Shown piece by piece: positions 25,464-31,104 of a stretch of DNA of 31,104 nt. The translations under genes and the position numbers were made by a program. The stretch is from CAZTDP01 sp964612565 (lineage in GTDB: Bacteria; Patescibacteriota; WWE3; UBA101185; UBA10185). Location: the NCBI GenBank assembly GCA_964612565.1, contig CAZTDP010000009.1:1-31104 (forward strand). The letters are read 5' to 3'. Below the pieces are notes generated by a model. It searched no databases. It was not told the DNA's origin and saw only the letters and a program-made list of their open reading frames with translations. The first letter of the stretch is position 1, and every line of letters starts with the position of its first letter.

Positions 25464-27101
25464 ATGAAAGTTGCCATCGGGTACCCTCCAATAGAAACAA
25501 GCAAGGGTGTTCCTTTATTATCACAAAACAGACAATTCCAGTTTTTTAACGCCCCAACATATATTTATCCAATGGTTCCTGCTTACGCTGCTTCGCTTGC
25601 AAAATCCAAAGGTTACGATGTTATTTGGGTCGATGGTATTGCCGAGCGCCAAAAATATTCTGAGTGGCTAGCAATGTTAGAAAAAGAGCAGCCCGATGTT
25701 TTTATGTTAGAAACAAAAGCTCCGGTCGTGCGACAACATTGGAAAGTAATAGACGAACTTAAAGAAAAATTTCCAAATATGATTGTAATAATTGTGGGAG
25801 ATCACGTTACCTGGGCGCCAATAGAAACAATGGACAATTCAAAAGTTGATTATATTTTAACCGGTGGCGATTATGACTTTTTACTTTCGGATCTTTTGGA
25901 TGCAATTAATAACAAAACTTATTTACCAGGTGGAATTTACGGCCGCAAAGGAGACACGCGCGTAAATTTAAATCCTCAATGGGTAAAGCTTCATAAATCA
26001 GAAAAATCAGGTGACGCGGAGGTGTATTGGCAAAGCGGTCCGCTGGAGCTTGTTCATAATTTGGACGAACTTCCTTTTGTTGATCGAGACTTAACTAAAT
26101 GGAAACTGTACGCGTACGCAAACGGAAATTATAAATACACACCGGCGACGTACATGTATTCGGGTCGAGATTGCTGGTGGAATCGCTGCACTTTTTGTGT
26201 ATGGGATCACACTATAAATCCAAAAGGATCGTACAGGCGTTTTTCACCCGAAAGGCTTTTTGCCGAAGTTAAGCACGTTGTAGATAATTACCATGTTAAA
26301 GAAATTTTTGATGACGCGGGAACATTATTTGTAGGTCCTCCTCTTAAAAAATTCTGCGAACTTTTAATTGAATCAGGTTATAACAAAAAAGTTGTATACG
26401 GTTGCAACATGCGTTTAAATGCTTTAACTCAAGAATATTACGATTTAATGGGCAAGGCCAATTTTAGATTTATTTTGTACGGAATGGAATCCGGAAACCA
26501 ATACACATTAGATAAACTCGATAAAGGCCTAAAGGTTGAAGAAATCGAAAAAGGCGCCATGATGGCTAAAAAAGCGGGTTTAGAACCTCATTTAACCATA
26601 ATGCTTGGCTACCCATGGGAAACCGAAGAAATGGCAATGAACACAATTAATCTTGCAAAAGAATGTTTTAAAAAAGGTTATGTTGATACAATGCAGGCCA
26701 CAATAACAATTCCTTATCCGGGCACGCCTTTATACAAAGAGTGTATCGAAAAAGACTGGCTTTTGGTTGCGCCAGATAACTACGAAGCTTTTGATATGCG
26801 CGGTGCCGTTATGAAAATTCCGTTTTCAAACGAGCGCTTATTGGAACTAACCCAAATGCTTTATTCCTCGTTTTTTACGCCCCAGTACATTTTTAGAAAA
26901 ATCTTAAGCATTCGCCATTGGGCCGATTTAAAATTTTTTTGGTACTCCGCGTGGAAGTTAATTGGACATTTGTTGGATTTTGATAAATCTCAAACAAAAG
27001 TTAGTTGGTGGTCGCCAAAGTTTTGGCTGGACGCGCTAAAGAGTATGTTTACACATGTAGATGGGGCTCCCAAAAAGGTTACTGTAAAGTCCACGGAATA
27101 A
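25464..27101 (+). CDS. B12-binding-domain-like radical SAM protein with CX4CX2C cluster motif
   Basis: A 545-residue protein. Residues 1-180 form a Rossmann-like domain of the cobalamin-binding type (YPMVPAYAASLAKSKGYDVIWVD, VIIVGDHVTWAP, DYILTGGDYDFL) but without the DxHxxG motif that ligates cobalamin from below. The radical SAM core begins near 225 with Cys237, Cys242 and Cys245 in DCWWNRCTFC, so the spacing is CX4CX2C instead of CX3CX2C. Downstream are GMESGNQYTLDKLDKG and PYPGTPLYKEC, typical of the BchE/MiaB-like Elp3 core. The last 90 residues are Trp-rich and basic. Substrate is unknown; related enzymes methylate, cyclise or rearrange lipids, tetrapyrroles or peptides. It is monocistronic with its own promoter and terminator. 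Confidence 0.85.
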   Translation: MKVAIGYPPIETSKGVPLLSQNRQFQFFNAPTYIYPMVPAYAASLAKSKGYDVIWVDGIAERQKYSEWLAMLEKEQPDVFMLETKAPVVRQHWKVIDELKEKFPNMIVIIVGDHVTWAPIETMDNSKVDYILTGGDYDFLLSDLLDAINNKTYLPGGIYGRKGDTRVNLNPQWVKLHKSEKSGDAEVYWQSGPLELVHNLDELPFVDRDLTKWKLYAYANGNYKYTPATYMYSGRDCWWNRCTFCVWDHTINPKGSYRRFSPERLFAEVKHVVDNYHVKEIFDDAGTLFVGPPLKKFCELLIESGYNKKVVYGCNMRLNALTQEYYDLMGKANFRFILYGMESGNQYTLDKLDKGLKVEEIEKGAMMAKKAGLEPHLTIMLGYPWETEEMAMNTINLAKECFKKGYVDTMQATITIPYPGTPLYKECIEKDWLLVAPDNYEAFDMRGAVMKIPFSNERLLELTQMLYSSFFTPQYIFRKILSIRHWADLKFFWYSAWKLIGHLLDFDKSQTKVSWWSPKFWLDALKSMFTHVDGAPKKVTVKSTE

Positions 27102-27160
27102 TTTTGTATCAGGTTGCATCAAATCCTTTGTTTTAGGTAAAAATCGGCTCGTTAAAAAAT

Positions 27161-27190
27161 CCCCGAATTTTTGTATAATTCGGGGTTTTT
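27161..27190. terminator. Bidirectional rho-independent terminator
   Basis: CCCCGAATT (27161-27169) and AATTCGGGG (27177-27185) pair over a 7-nt loop. T5 follows on the + strand, and on the minus strand the run of A before the arm gives ATTTTTT. It serves the radical SAM gene from the left and the minus-strand gene ending at 27203 from the right. Confidence 0.85.
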
Positions 27191-27202
27191 GTGCGCGTAG
27201 GG

Positions 27203-27570
27203 CTACGGTCGAAGCTTGGGAAAGAGTCTTGCTTTAACTTGGTAACCCAGGTCGTTGCACACGCGGACGGCGTCATCGTAGTCTTTCTCGCCATCAAATC
27301 CGACAGTGCATGTATCCCTGTCCTGATGGAACTTAATTGAGTACATNNNNNNNNNNNNNNNNNNNNNNNNNNNNNNNNNNNNNNNNNNNNNNNNNNNNNN
27401 NNNNNNNNNNNNNNNNNNNNNNNNNNNNNNNNNNNNNNNNNNNNNNCATCAAATCCGACAGTGCATGTATCCCTGTCCTGATGGAACTTAATTGAGTACA
27501 TTTTGAGCTTTGATACTAGCTCATCAAACTCTTTTGTATCCGCCAAAACCAATTCCAATGTGTGATGCAT
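27203..27570 (-). CDS. Small orphan protein split by an assembly gap; true length about 70 residues
   Basis: The gene starts at 27570 (ATG, GGAG eight bases upstream) and reads about 40 residues to the gap. The 55 bases left and right of the 100 Ns are identical. If one copy and the Ns are removed (155 nt), the frame continues without a break to the stop at 27203-27205 and gives 70 residues, ending GYQVKARLFPKLRP. Reading straight through the Ns instead gives a shifted, artificial tail. The predicted strand-helix-strand-strand-helix-strand order suggests a small ferredoxin-like fold. Its promoter and terminator are both visible. No family is recognised. Confidence 0.75.
27292..27501. other. 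100-N scaffold gap flanked by an identical 55-bp sequence
   Basis: The Ns occupy 27347-27446. Bases 27292-27346 and 27447-27501 are the same 55-mer. A duplication of exactly this size on both sides of a gap is what results when two overlapping contigs from a k=55 assembly are joined with a fixed 100-N spacer. The real sequence is most likely continuous with one copy. Confidence 0.9.
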
Positions 27571-27606
27571 TTCATACTCTCCTTTACTTTACGTTTGGTG
27601 CTCAAG

Positions 27607-27635
27607 AATATATCAGGCATTAAAATTTAAGTCAA
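27607..27635 (-). promoter_or_regulatory. Sigma-70-like promoter for the gene starting at 27570
   Basis: On the minus strand TTGACT (27635-27630), a 17-nt spacer and TATATT (27612-27607). Transcription would start near 27600, giving a leader of about 30 nt with a Shine-Dalgarno. It lies back to back with the promoter of the + strand gene at 27665. Confidence 0.65.
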
Positions 27636-27648
27636 ACACAGCCCTGAG

Positions 27649-27657
27649 TAGTAAAAT
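27649..27657 (+). promoter_or_regulatory. Likely -10 region for the gene at 27665
   Basis: TAGTAAAAT matches the TAGTANAAT pattern seen at 650, 23704 and 30101. Seven bases separate it from the ATG at 27665, so that ATG would be the leaderless start. The in-frame ATG at 27656 overlaps the box. There is no clear -35. Confidence 0.4.
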
Positions 27658-27664
27658 GAAACTT

Positions 27665-28099
27665 ATGTACTTAATGTTTACCGAAATAGGTCACCTGTTG
27701 TTAGCTGTAGTTGTTGGGGTCTTAATGTACAAAAAGTTTCACAGTAAATTAAGTTTTGTACTGCCGTTTTTATCCGGATTTTTTGTAGATGCAGATCATT
27801 TAATTGACTACTTTATTCACAACGGGTTTGTTTTTGATTTGGCTAACTTTCTTACCGGAGCTCATTACCACTTGGCCGGCAGTACATTCATTATTTTTCA
27901 TAGCTGGGAGCTTGCCGCGATTTTGCTTTTGCTCTCATTTTTTGCAAAAAAACTTAGATCTATATTTTTGCCGCTCGCGCTTGGATTGTTGGCACATTTG
28001 GTTTGGGATCAAATAACAAACCCTGCTTATTGGTACACATATTTTTGGGTTGCAAGAATATATTGCCGATTTCAGTTGAATAGTTTATTTCGGTTTTAA
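27665..28099 (+). CDS. Small polytopic membrane protein with His/Asp motifs (YdjM/DUF457-like)
   Basis: A 144-residue protein (147 if the ATG at 27656 is used) with four predicted membrane segments. Conserved-looking polar residues lie in membrane-flanking positions: an early EIGHLL, then FVDADHLIDYF, then GAHYHLAG, FHSWE and LAHLVWDQITNP. This spacing of His and Asp resembles membrane-bound metal-dependent hydrolase-like proteins (YdjM/DUF457), but the match is by eye. It has no Shine-Dalgarno and is predicted leaderless, unlike the minus-strand genes around it. It may be a native chromosomal gene among acquired ones. Confidence 0.65.
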   Translation: MYLMFTEIGHLLLAVVVGVLMYKKFHSKLSFVLPFLSGFFVDADHLIDYFIHNGFVFDLANFLTGAHYHLAGSTFIIFHSWELAAILLLLSFFAKKLRSIFLPLALGLLAHLVWDQITNPAYWYTYFWVARIYCRFQLNSLFRF

Positions 28100-28115
28100 A
28101 TTAGTATAAAAATTT

Positions 28116-28147
28116 AAGGCTCGTCTCTTTTAAAAGTGGCGAGCCTT
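28116..28147 (-). terminator. Hairpin between convergent genes
   Basis: AAGGCTCG (28116-28123) and CGAGCCTT (28140-28147) enclose an inner CTTTTAAAAG palindrome. On the minus strand it is followed by AAATTTTTAT, so it probably ends the transcript of the gene at 28158-28661. On the + strand the tail is not T-rich. Confidence 0.6.
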
Positions 28148-28157
28148 GTGGCGATTG

Positions 28158-28661
28158 TTACATAGATGACGGCTGGGCGCAATTTATCCACGTGCCCACT
28201 ACCCCCGCAGCTTTACGAAGCATACAGTCGTTCTTTTTTAGCCATCTCAAAAATTTGTAAACCGGCAGCGGGTTGTTTTCCGTGAAATGAATTATCATTC
28301 CTTCTTGGTTAAAAACTACGTTCGCTGTGTCAATTCCAAGTCTGGGTACTTGTTTCTTCGCGCAGTCATAAGCTGCTCGGCGATAGAATTTGAAGTACGG
28401 TTCCATGCTTGAAGACGTATTGCAGCCCTTAAGCCCGTGCGCGCCGTAGGTTTTTTCGAGTACGGGTATTTGAATGAGTAACTCATTAAAACCTGCCTGA
28501 CTGAACACAGTTATAGCGTCGCAATCTTCTTTGACGTAAACAATGCCCTTTTTGGCGGCATATCCTGCAAGAGACAGGATAGCTTTTTTTGTTACCCCAC
28601 CCGAGTTGCTGCATACGGAATAAAAATGCACCGTATGAATTCCATCGTAACCAGTTTTCAT
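28158..28661 (-). CDS. Orphan cytosolic protein, about 167 residues
   Basis: I start this at the ATG at 28661, with GGAGGG four bases upstream; an in-frame TTG at 28703 has no such signal. No membrane segment or signal peptide is seen. The N-terminal part has a strand, then SGGVTKKAILSLAGYAAKKG, then VKEDCDAITVF; the 29310 protein shows a similar order (AGGLTPKH, IVEDGQFVVF), so they may be distant relatives. The C-terminal half includes VVFNQEGMIIHFTENNPLPVYKFLRWLKKN. Seven cysteines are present, none in a metal-binding spacing. The function is not recognised. Confidence 0.62.
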   Translation of the reverse strand: MKTGYDGIHTVHFYSVCSNSGGVTKKAILSLAGYAAKKGIVYVKEDCDAITVFSQAGFNELLIQIPVLEKTYGAHGLKGCNTSSSMEPYFKFYRRAAYDCAKKQVPRLGIDTANVVFNQEGMIIHFTENNPLPVYKFLRWLKKNDCMLRKAAGVVGTWINCAQPSSM

Positions 28662-28703
28662 TACTCCCTCCGTGTCTATCTGGATTTTATCGAAATATAT
28701 CAA

Positions 28704-28732
28704 AGTATATGGAAAAGCACAATCACTGATGT
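28704..28732 (-). promoter_or_regulatory. Possible promoter for the gene starting at 28661
   Basis: TATACT on the minus strand (28709-28704) with a poor -35 (ACATCA) at 17 nt. The transcript would have a leader of about 36 nt with the Shine-Dalgarno. Confidence 0.4.
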
Positions 28733-28745
28733 GTAGGTGTTGGGT

Positions 28746-28781
28746 TTAAAAAAACCCGTCATCAAAATTTAAATGACGGGT
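28746..28781 (-). terminator. Rho-independent terminator, copy 1 of a repeated hairpin
   Basis: Arms ACCCGTCAT (28754-28762) and ATGACGGGT (28773-28781) with a 10-nt AT loop. On the minus strand a T7 run follows immediately. It ends the gene at 28804-29310. Almost the same hairpin occurs at 29339-29368. Confidence 0.8.
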
Positions 28782-28803
28782 CGTTAGGACACACTATTTC
28801 CAG

Positions 28804-29310
28804 TCAGCTCGTTACGGCTGTTATCACGCCGTTAGGGGCTTTGCTCATTTGATCTTGCGGAATCCAAAATCTGCGTGTCAATTTTAGGAAAATACGGTAC
28901 CGCAGTTTGTCTCCCGTGAGGGCTGTGGTGAGCACGAATTTGCTTGGATAGCCAAGGTATTTGGCATTAATACTTTTCATTACCTCCAGACCTTTATTGT
29001 ATGCTCCCATGTTTTTAAAAACATAAATGGTCGGAAGCAGGTATTCTTGCATCGAGCAAATGAGTTCTTGCTTACCACTTGGATCACGTTTATGAATTAA
29101 GAGTTCAACGCGCTCCTTGACTAACTTTGCGTTGTCTTCTCCAAATACAACGAACTGCCCATCTTCTACTATGTGAGGAATTTCTTGGAACCTCATAAAT
29201 CCAGCGAGTTTTCGACCAATCCATTGGGCATTATCGCAGTGCTTGGGTGTCAACCCGCCGGCACGCCAAGTAATTGAAAACGTAGTATATACATTATGCA
29301 GTTCTTTCAT
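28804..29310 (-). CDS. Orphan cytosolic protein, 168 residues
   Basis: Starts at an ATG with GAGGGAGA upstream. No membrane segments. The N-terminal half reads as strand, AGGLTPKH (17-24), a helix, then IVEDGQFVVFGED (47-59) and a long amphipathic helix (NAKLVKERVELLIHK). The second half has PTIYVFKNMGAYNKGLEVMK and a strand-rich end (FVLTTALTGDKLRYRIFLKL). The repeated strand-helix-strand pattern could be two small alpha/beta domains. The GG[LV]TxK and xxEDxxxxxVF landmarks recur in the 28661 protein. No known family is recognised. A terminator hairpin follows directly. Confidence 0.62.
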   Translation of the reverse strand: MKELHNVYTTFSITWRAGGLTPKHCDNAQWIGRKLAGFMRFQEIPHIVEDGQFVVFGEDNAKLVKERVELLIHKRDPSGKQELICSMQEYLLPTIYVFKNMGAYNKGLEVMKSINAKYLGYPSKFVLTTALTGDKLRYRIFLKLTRRFWIPQDQMSKAPNGVITAVTS

Positions 29311-29338
29311 TTTTCTCTCCCTCTGGTCTTAAAGGAAT

Positions 29339-29368
29339 GGCCCGTCATTAAAATTTAAATGACGGGTC
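29339..29368 (-). repeat. Hairpin, copy 2, between two orphan genes
   Basis: Arms CCCGTCAT (29341-29348) and ATGACGGG (29359-29366), with one further G-C and one G-U pair outside. Arms and loop differ from copy 1 at one loop base. On the minus strand the tail is CCATTCC, not a T-run, so it may be an mRNA 3' stabiliser or attenuator in the 84-nt spacer instead of a full terminator. Confidence 0.6.
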
Positions 29369-29394
29369 ATATAACGCGACCTTAATCGAGCCGA

Positions 29395-30027
29395 TTACTT
29401 CGTTTTGTCACCAATGCCTAAAAACGAAATAAGACCAGCTACGAACTTTCCATGTGTCTGTTTTGGTACGGACGCAGGCGGTTTGGGTGCTTCAGGTGGT
29501 TCGCTCAAACGTGAATAATTCTTCTTTATTTTTTCAAGTTCTTTCAAATCCCTTAACCTTTCCACAATCGAAAGCAGCAAAACCCTGGTATCCAAACTTA
29601 AAGATTCGGAAAAGCTCAGCTCCAGACAGCCATCCCCATCGATTTTTTTAATTTCCAATTGAGGTATTTCAAAGCCGTACTTAGACGACAGGGATTTAAT
29701 CAGTTCGACCTCGTCTTGTGTCATACAAAACTCATGGCCACGAAAGTATATTGACGCGTGAGAAGTAGCCATATTCTGAGCCGACAGCAAAACGACGTGC
29801 AGGATTGCCACGCCGTAACTTAAGGATTGGAATTGCTCTTCCGTGCATAGGATCGCCACTAGGTGCTCTTCTTCAAAAATGAGCACTTTGTGGTTTTTGT
29901 CAATTCCAAACCCGGTGATTGCAGATTTTATTTTATCAAAGATCTCATCCTGTGGTTTTTCCGGTTCCTTCGCTGCGTAAATGGCAAATGCCCAACAGTA
30001 GCGTCCCCAATCGGTCGAGGTGTCCAT
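29395..30027 (-). CDS. Orphan protein, 210 residues, with Pro-rich C-terminal linker
   Basis: I start at the ATG at 30027, seven bases after GGGAG; the TTG at 30033 is too close to that site. The first 75 residues follow a strand-helix-strand pattern (WAFAIYAAKE, DKIKSAITGFGI, VLIFEEEHLVAILC). The middle is alpha/beta with many acidic residues. A helix at about 145-170 (RVLLLSIVERLRDLKELEKIKKN) is followed by a Pro-rich linker (PPEAPKPPASVPK) and a short tail, FVAGLISFLGIG, which could be an amphipathic membrane-binding helix or an interaction peptide. The function is not recognised. It is divergent from the GT2 gene at 30116. Confidence 0.62.
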   Translation of the reverse strand: MDTSTDWGRYCWAFAIYAAKEPEKPQDEIFDKIKSAITGFGIDKNHKVLIFEEEHLVAILCTEEQFQSLSYGVAILHVVLLSAQNMATSHASIYFRGHEFCMTQDEVELIKSLSSKYGFEIPQLEIKKIDGDGCLELSFSESLSLDTRVLLLSIVERLRDLKELEKIKKNYSRLSEPPEAPKPPASVPKQTHGKFVAGLISFLGIGDKTK

Positions 30028-30059
30028 ATTCAATCTCCCTTTTTAATGACGTTTGCCAG

Positions 30060-30087
30060 AGTGTATCAGATTTGACACTAAAAACAA
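30060..30087 (-). promoter_or_regulatory. Possible promoter for the gene starting at 30027
   Basis: Minus strand: TTGTTT (30087-30082), 16-nt spacer, TACACT (30065-30060). The leader would be about 27 nt and include the Shine-Dalgarno. Confidence 0.45.
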
Positions 30088-30100
30088 ACTTTTAGCTGTG

Positions 30101-30109
30101 TAGTACAAT
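30101..30109 (+). promoter_or_regulatory. -10 region giving a leaderless GT2 mRNA
   Basis: TAGTACAAT, six bases before the ATG at 30116. It matches the TAGTANAAT pattern of other promoters here. A perfect TTGACA at 30072-30077 is 26 nt from the -10 and too far to be its -35. Confidence 0.5.
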
Positions 30110-30115
30110 TACTCT

Positions 30116-31104
30116 ATGGACCCGGCGTTACAAGGCGAAAAACCAAAAGTTTCAATACTAATTCCAACCCTAAACGCGGCCGGTGTGCTTGAGACTTGCT
30201 TAAAATCCATCTCAATTCAAAATTACCCAAAAGATCTTATGCAAATAATAATTGCCGATGGCGGTTCAACCGATTCTACCAGGCAAATTGCACAAAAATA
30301 CGGTGCTAAAATAGTTGAAAATCCTTTAAAAACCGGAGAAGCCGGAAAAATGTCGGCACTTAAAGCTGCAACAGGAAAGTACGTTGCTCTTATAGACTCG
30401 GATAATATTCTTCCGGACCCGGAATGGCTAAACCAAATGATTGAGCCGCTTGAGCAAAATCCACAGTCCGTTGGAAGCGAACCGTGGTCGTATACTTGGC
30501 GAAAAGAAGATGGGTTTATTGCAAGATACTGCGCGCTTATTGGGATGAACGATCCGTTTGTTATGTTTTTGGGAAATTACGATCGTATCAATTTATTAAC
30601 AGGCACTTGGACAGGAGTTCCCCATAAAGAAGAAAATTGCGGAGATTACTTATTAGTTACATTAAATCGAGAAGGAATTCCGACCATCGGGGCAAACGGA
30701 ACTGTTTTTAGATCCGATTTTTTAAAACAAAACGTGAAAGGTGATTACTTGTTTGATATCGACATAATTGCAAAAGAAATAAAAGATCGTGGCGAGGTTA
30801 AGTTTATTAAAGTAAAAAACGGAATTATTCACACATTTTGCGAAAGCGATATTGGTAAGTTTGCACGAAAACAAAAAAGACGAGTTAAAGACTTTTTGTT
30901 TCATTCCAAAGAAAAAAAAGATAGGGAGTTTACATGGGAAGATCTTGATGTTCTTGGAAAAAAGCCGTGGGGTATGTTAAAGTTTATTTTGTACTGCATA
31001 ACAATTTTGCCGCTTATTGTGCAGGCTGTATTTGGTTATATTAAAAAACCTGACTTTGCATGGTTTTTTCATCCGCTTGCCTGTTGGATTACTCTTTGGG
31101 AATA
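30116..31104 (+). CDS. GT2 glycosyltransferase, 3'-truncated by the window edge
   Basis: The frame is open from the ATG at 30116 to the end of the window, 329 residues so far with no stop. Near the N-terminus are VSILIPTLNAAGVLETCLKS, then IIADGGSTDST and ALIDSDNILPD, the family 2 nucleotide-binding and DxD motifs, although the second acidic residue of the usual DD pair is Gly (ADGG). YLFDIDIIAKEIKDRG occupies the acceptor-binding region. One hydrophobic segment is visible near 290-308 (FILYCITILPLIVQAVFGYI), suggesting a membrane-bound processing-type or single-subunit enzyme. It has its own promoter, apart from the main glycan operon. Confidence 0.85.
   Translation, partial: MDPALQGEKPKVSILIPTLNAAGVLETCLKSISIQNYPKDLMQIIIADGGSTDSTRQIAQKYGAKIVENPLKTGEAGKMSALKAATGKYVALIDSDNILPDPEWLNQMIEPLEQNPQSVGSEPWSYTWRKEDGFIARYCALIGMNDPFVMFLGNYDRINLLTGTWTGVPHKEENCGDYLLVTLNREGIPTIGANGTVFRSDFLKQNVKGDYLFDIDIIAKEIKDRGEVKFIKVKNGIIHTFCESDIGKFARKQKRRVKDFLFHSKEKKDREFTWEDLDVLGKKPWGMLKFILYCITILPLIVQAVFGYIKKPDFAWFFHPLACWITLWE

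Noticed and set aside
27206..27570. 145-residue protein reading straight through the N gap
   Set aside because: The part beyond the gap is a frame-shifted translation of the duplicated 55-mer and the gene tail; removing the duplication gives the intact 70-residue product.
28102..28110. TAGTATAAA on the + strand, similar to the promoter element
   Set aside because: No + strand gene follows; the region is a convergent terminator and the match is likely chance in AT-rich DNA.
28755..29366. Integron attC-like cassette array, suggested by gene-plus-hairpin units
   Set aside because: The hairpins lack the attC core sites (GTTRRRY and its complement) and no integrase is in view; copy 1 is a plain terminator with a T-run.
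30072..30077. Perfect TTGACA on the + strand
   Set aside because: The nearest -10 candidate (TACAAT at 30104) is 26 nt away, too far for a standard spacer; no better -10 is at 16-19 nt.
1..31104. CRISPR array, tRNA or rRNA genes, transposases, phage genes
   Set aside because: No regularly spaced direct repeats, no tRNA cloverleaf or CCA-adjacent GTTCRA pattern that I could see, and no transposase, integrase or structural phage motifs in the translated frames. Subtle RNAs cannot be excluded by eye.
1..31104. Recoded TGA (code 25) as in Gracilibacteria
   Set aside because: Several well-defined genes end at TGA within ATGA overlaps and no in-frame TGA interrupts any gene.

Overview
The window looks like a chromosomal segment of an ultra-small, AT-rich bacterium of the Candidate Phyla Radiation (Patescibacteria), most likely in or near Microgenomates. 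This is inferred from base composition, very tight gene packing, a membrane CAP-domain protein with a Patescibacteria-like architecture, the mix of GT-C and GT2 glycosyltransferases, and promoters placed so close to start codons that mRNAs would be leaderless. No rRNA or marker gene confirms the phylum. TGA is used as a stop at several ATGA junctions, so this is code 11, not the TGA=Gly code of Gracilibacteria/Absconditabacteria.

Layout. (1) 1-591: 3' part of adenylate kinase. (2) 666-23634: about 23 kb of 20 co-directional genes that mostly overlap or lie within 15 nt of each other, the only larger break being 95 nt at 3798-3892. This is a cell-surface glycan locus. It holds a CAP protein, polyprenyl-phosphate sugar transferases (GT2, one fused to GtrA), UDP-glucose dehydrogenase, three cytosolic GT4 enzymes, four GT-C type polytopic enzymes, a DUF2079 membrane protein, two Wzx/PST-type flippases, a PF03706 (LPG-synthase/AglD-like) membrane protein, further GT2s and a final [3Fe-4S]-type ferredoxin. 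(3) 23684-25398: a separate promoter, three Shine-Dalgarno-led genes (two small membrane-anchored paralogues flanking a TIM-barrel-like protein) and a strong terminator. (4) 25429-27190: a monocistronic radical SAM gene with its own promoter, predicted leaderless start and terminator. (5) 27203-30027: mostly minus-strand orphan genes, each with a strong Shine-Dalgarno and often a hairpin after it, plus one + strand membrane protein. A 100-N gap sits inside the first of these and is an assembly artefact. (6) 30116-end: another GT2 gene, cut by the window edge.

How the parts could work together (inference): GT2/GtrA-type enzymes charge a polyprenyl-phosphate carrier with sugars; UGDH supplies UDP-glucuronate; the GT4 enzymes build a lipid-linked oligosaccharide on the cytoplasmic face; the flippases and perhaps the PF03706 protein move lipid-linked sugars outward; the GT-C enzymes transfer sugars outside the membrane. 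The accessory blocks 3 and 5 differ from the rest in initiation signals and are visibly less AT-rich. They are the best candidates for undescribed biology, but no function can be assigned from sequence alone.
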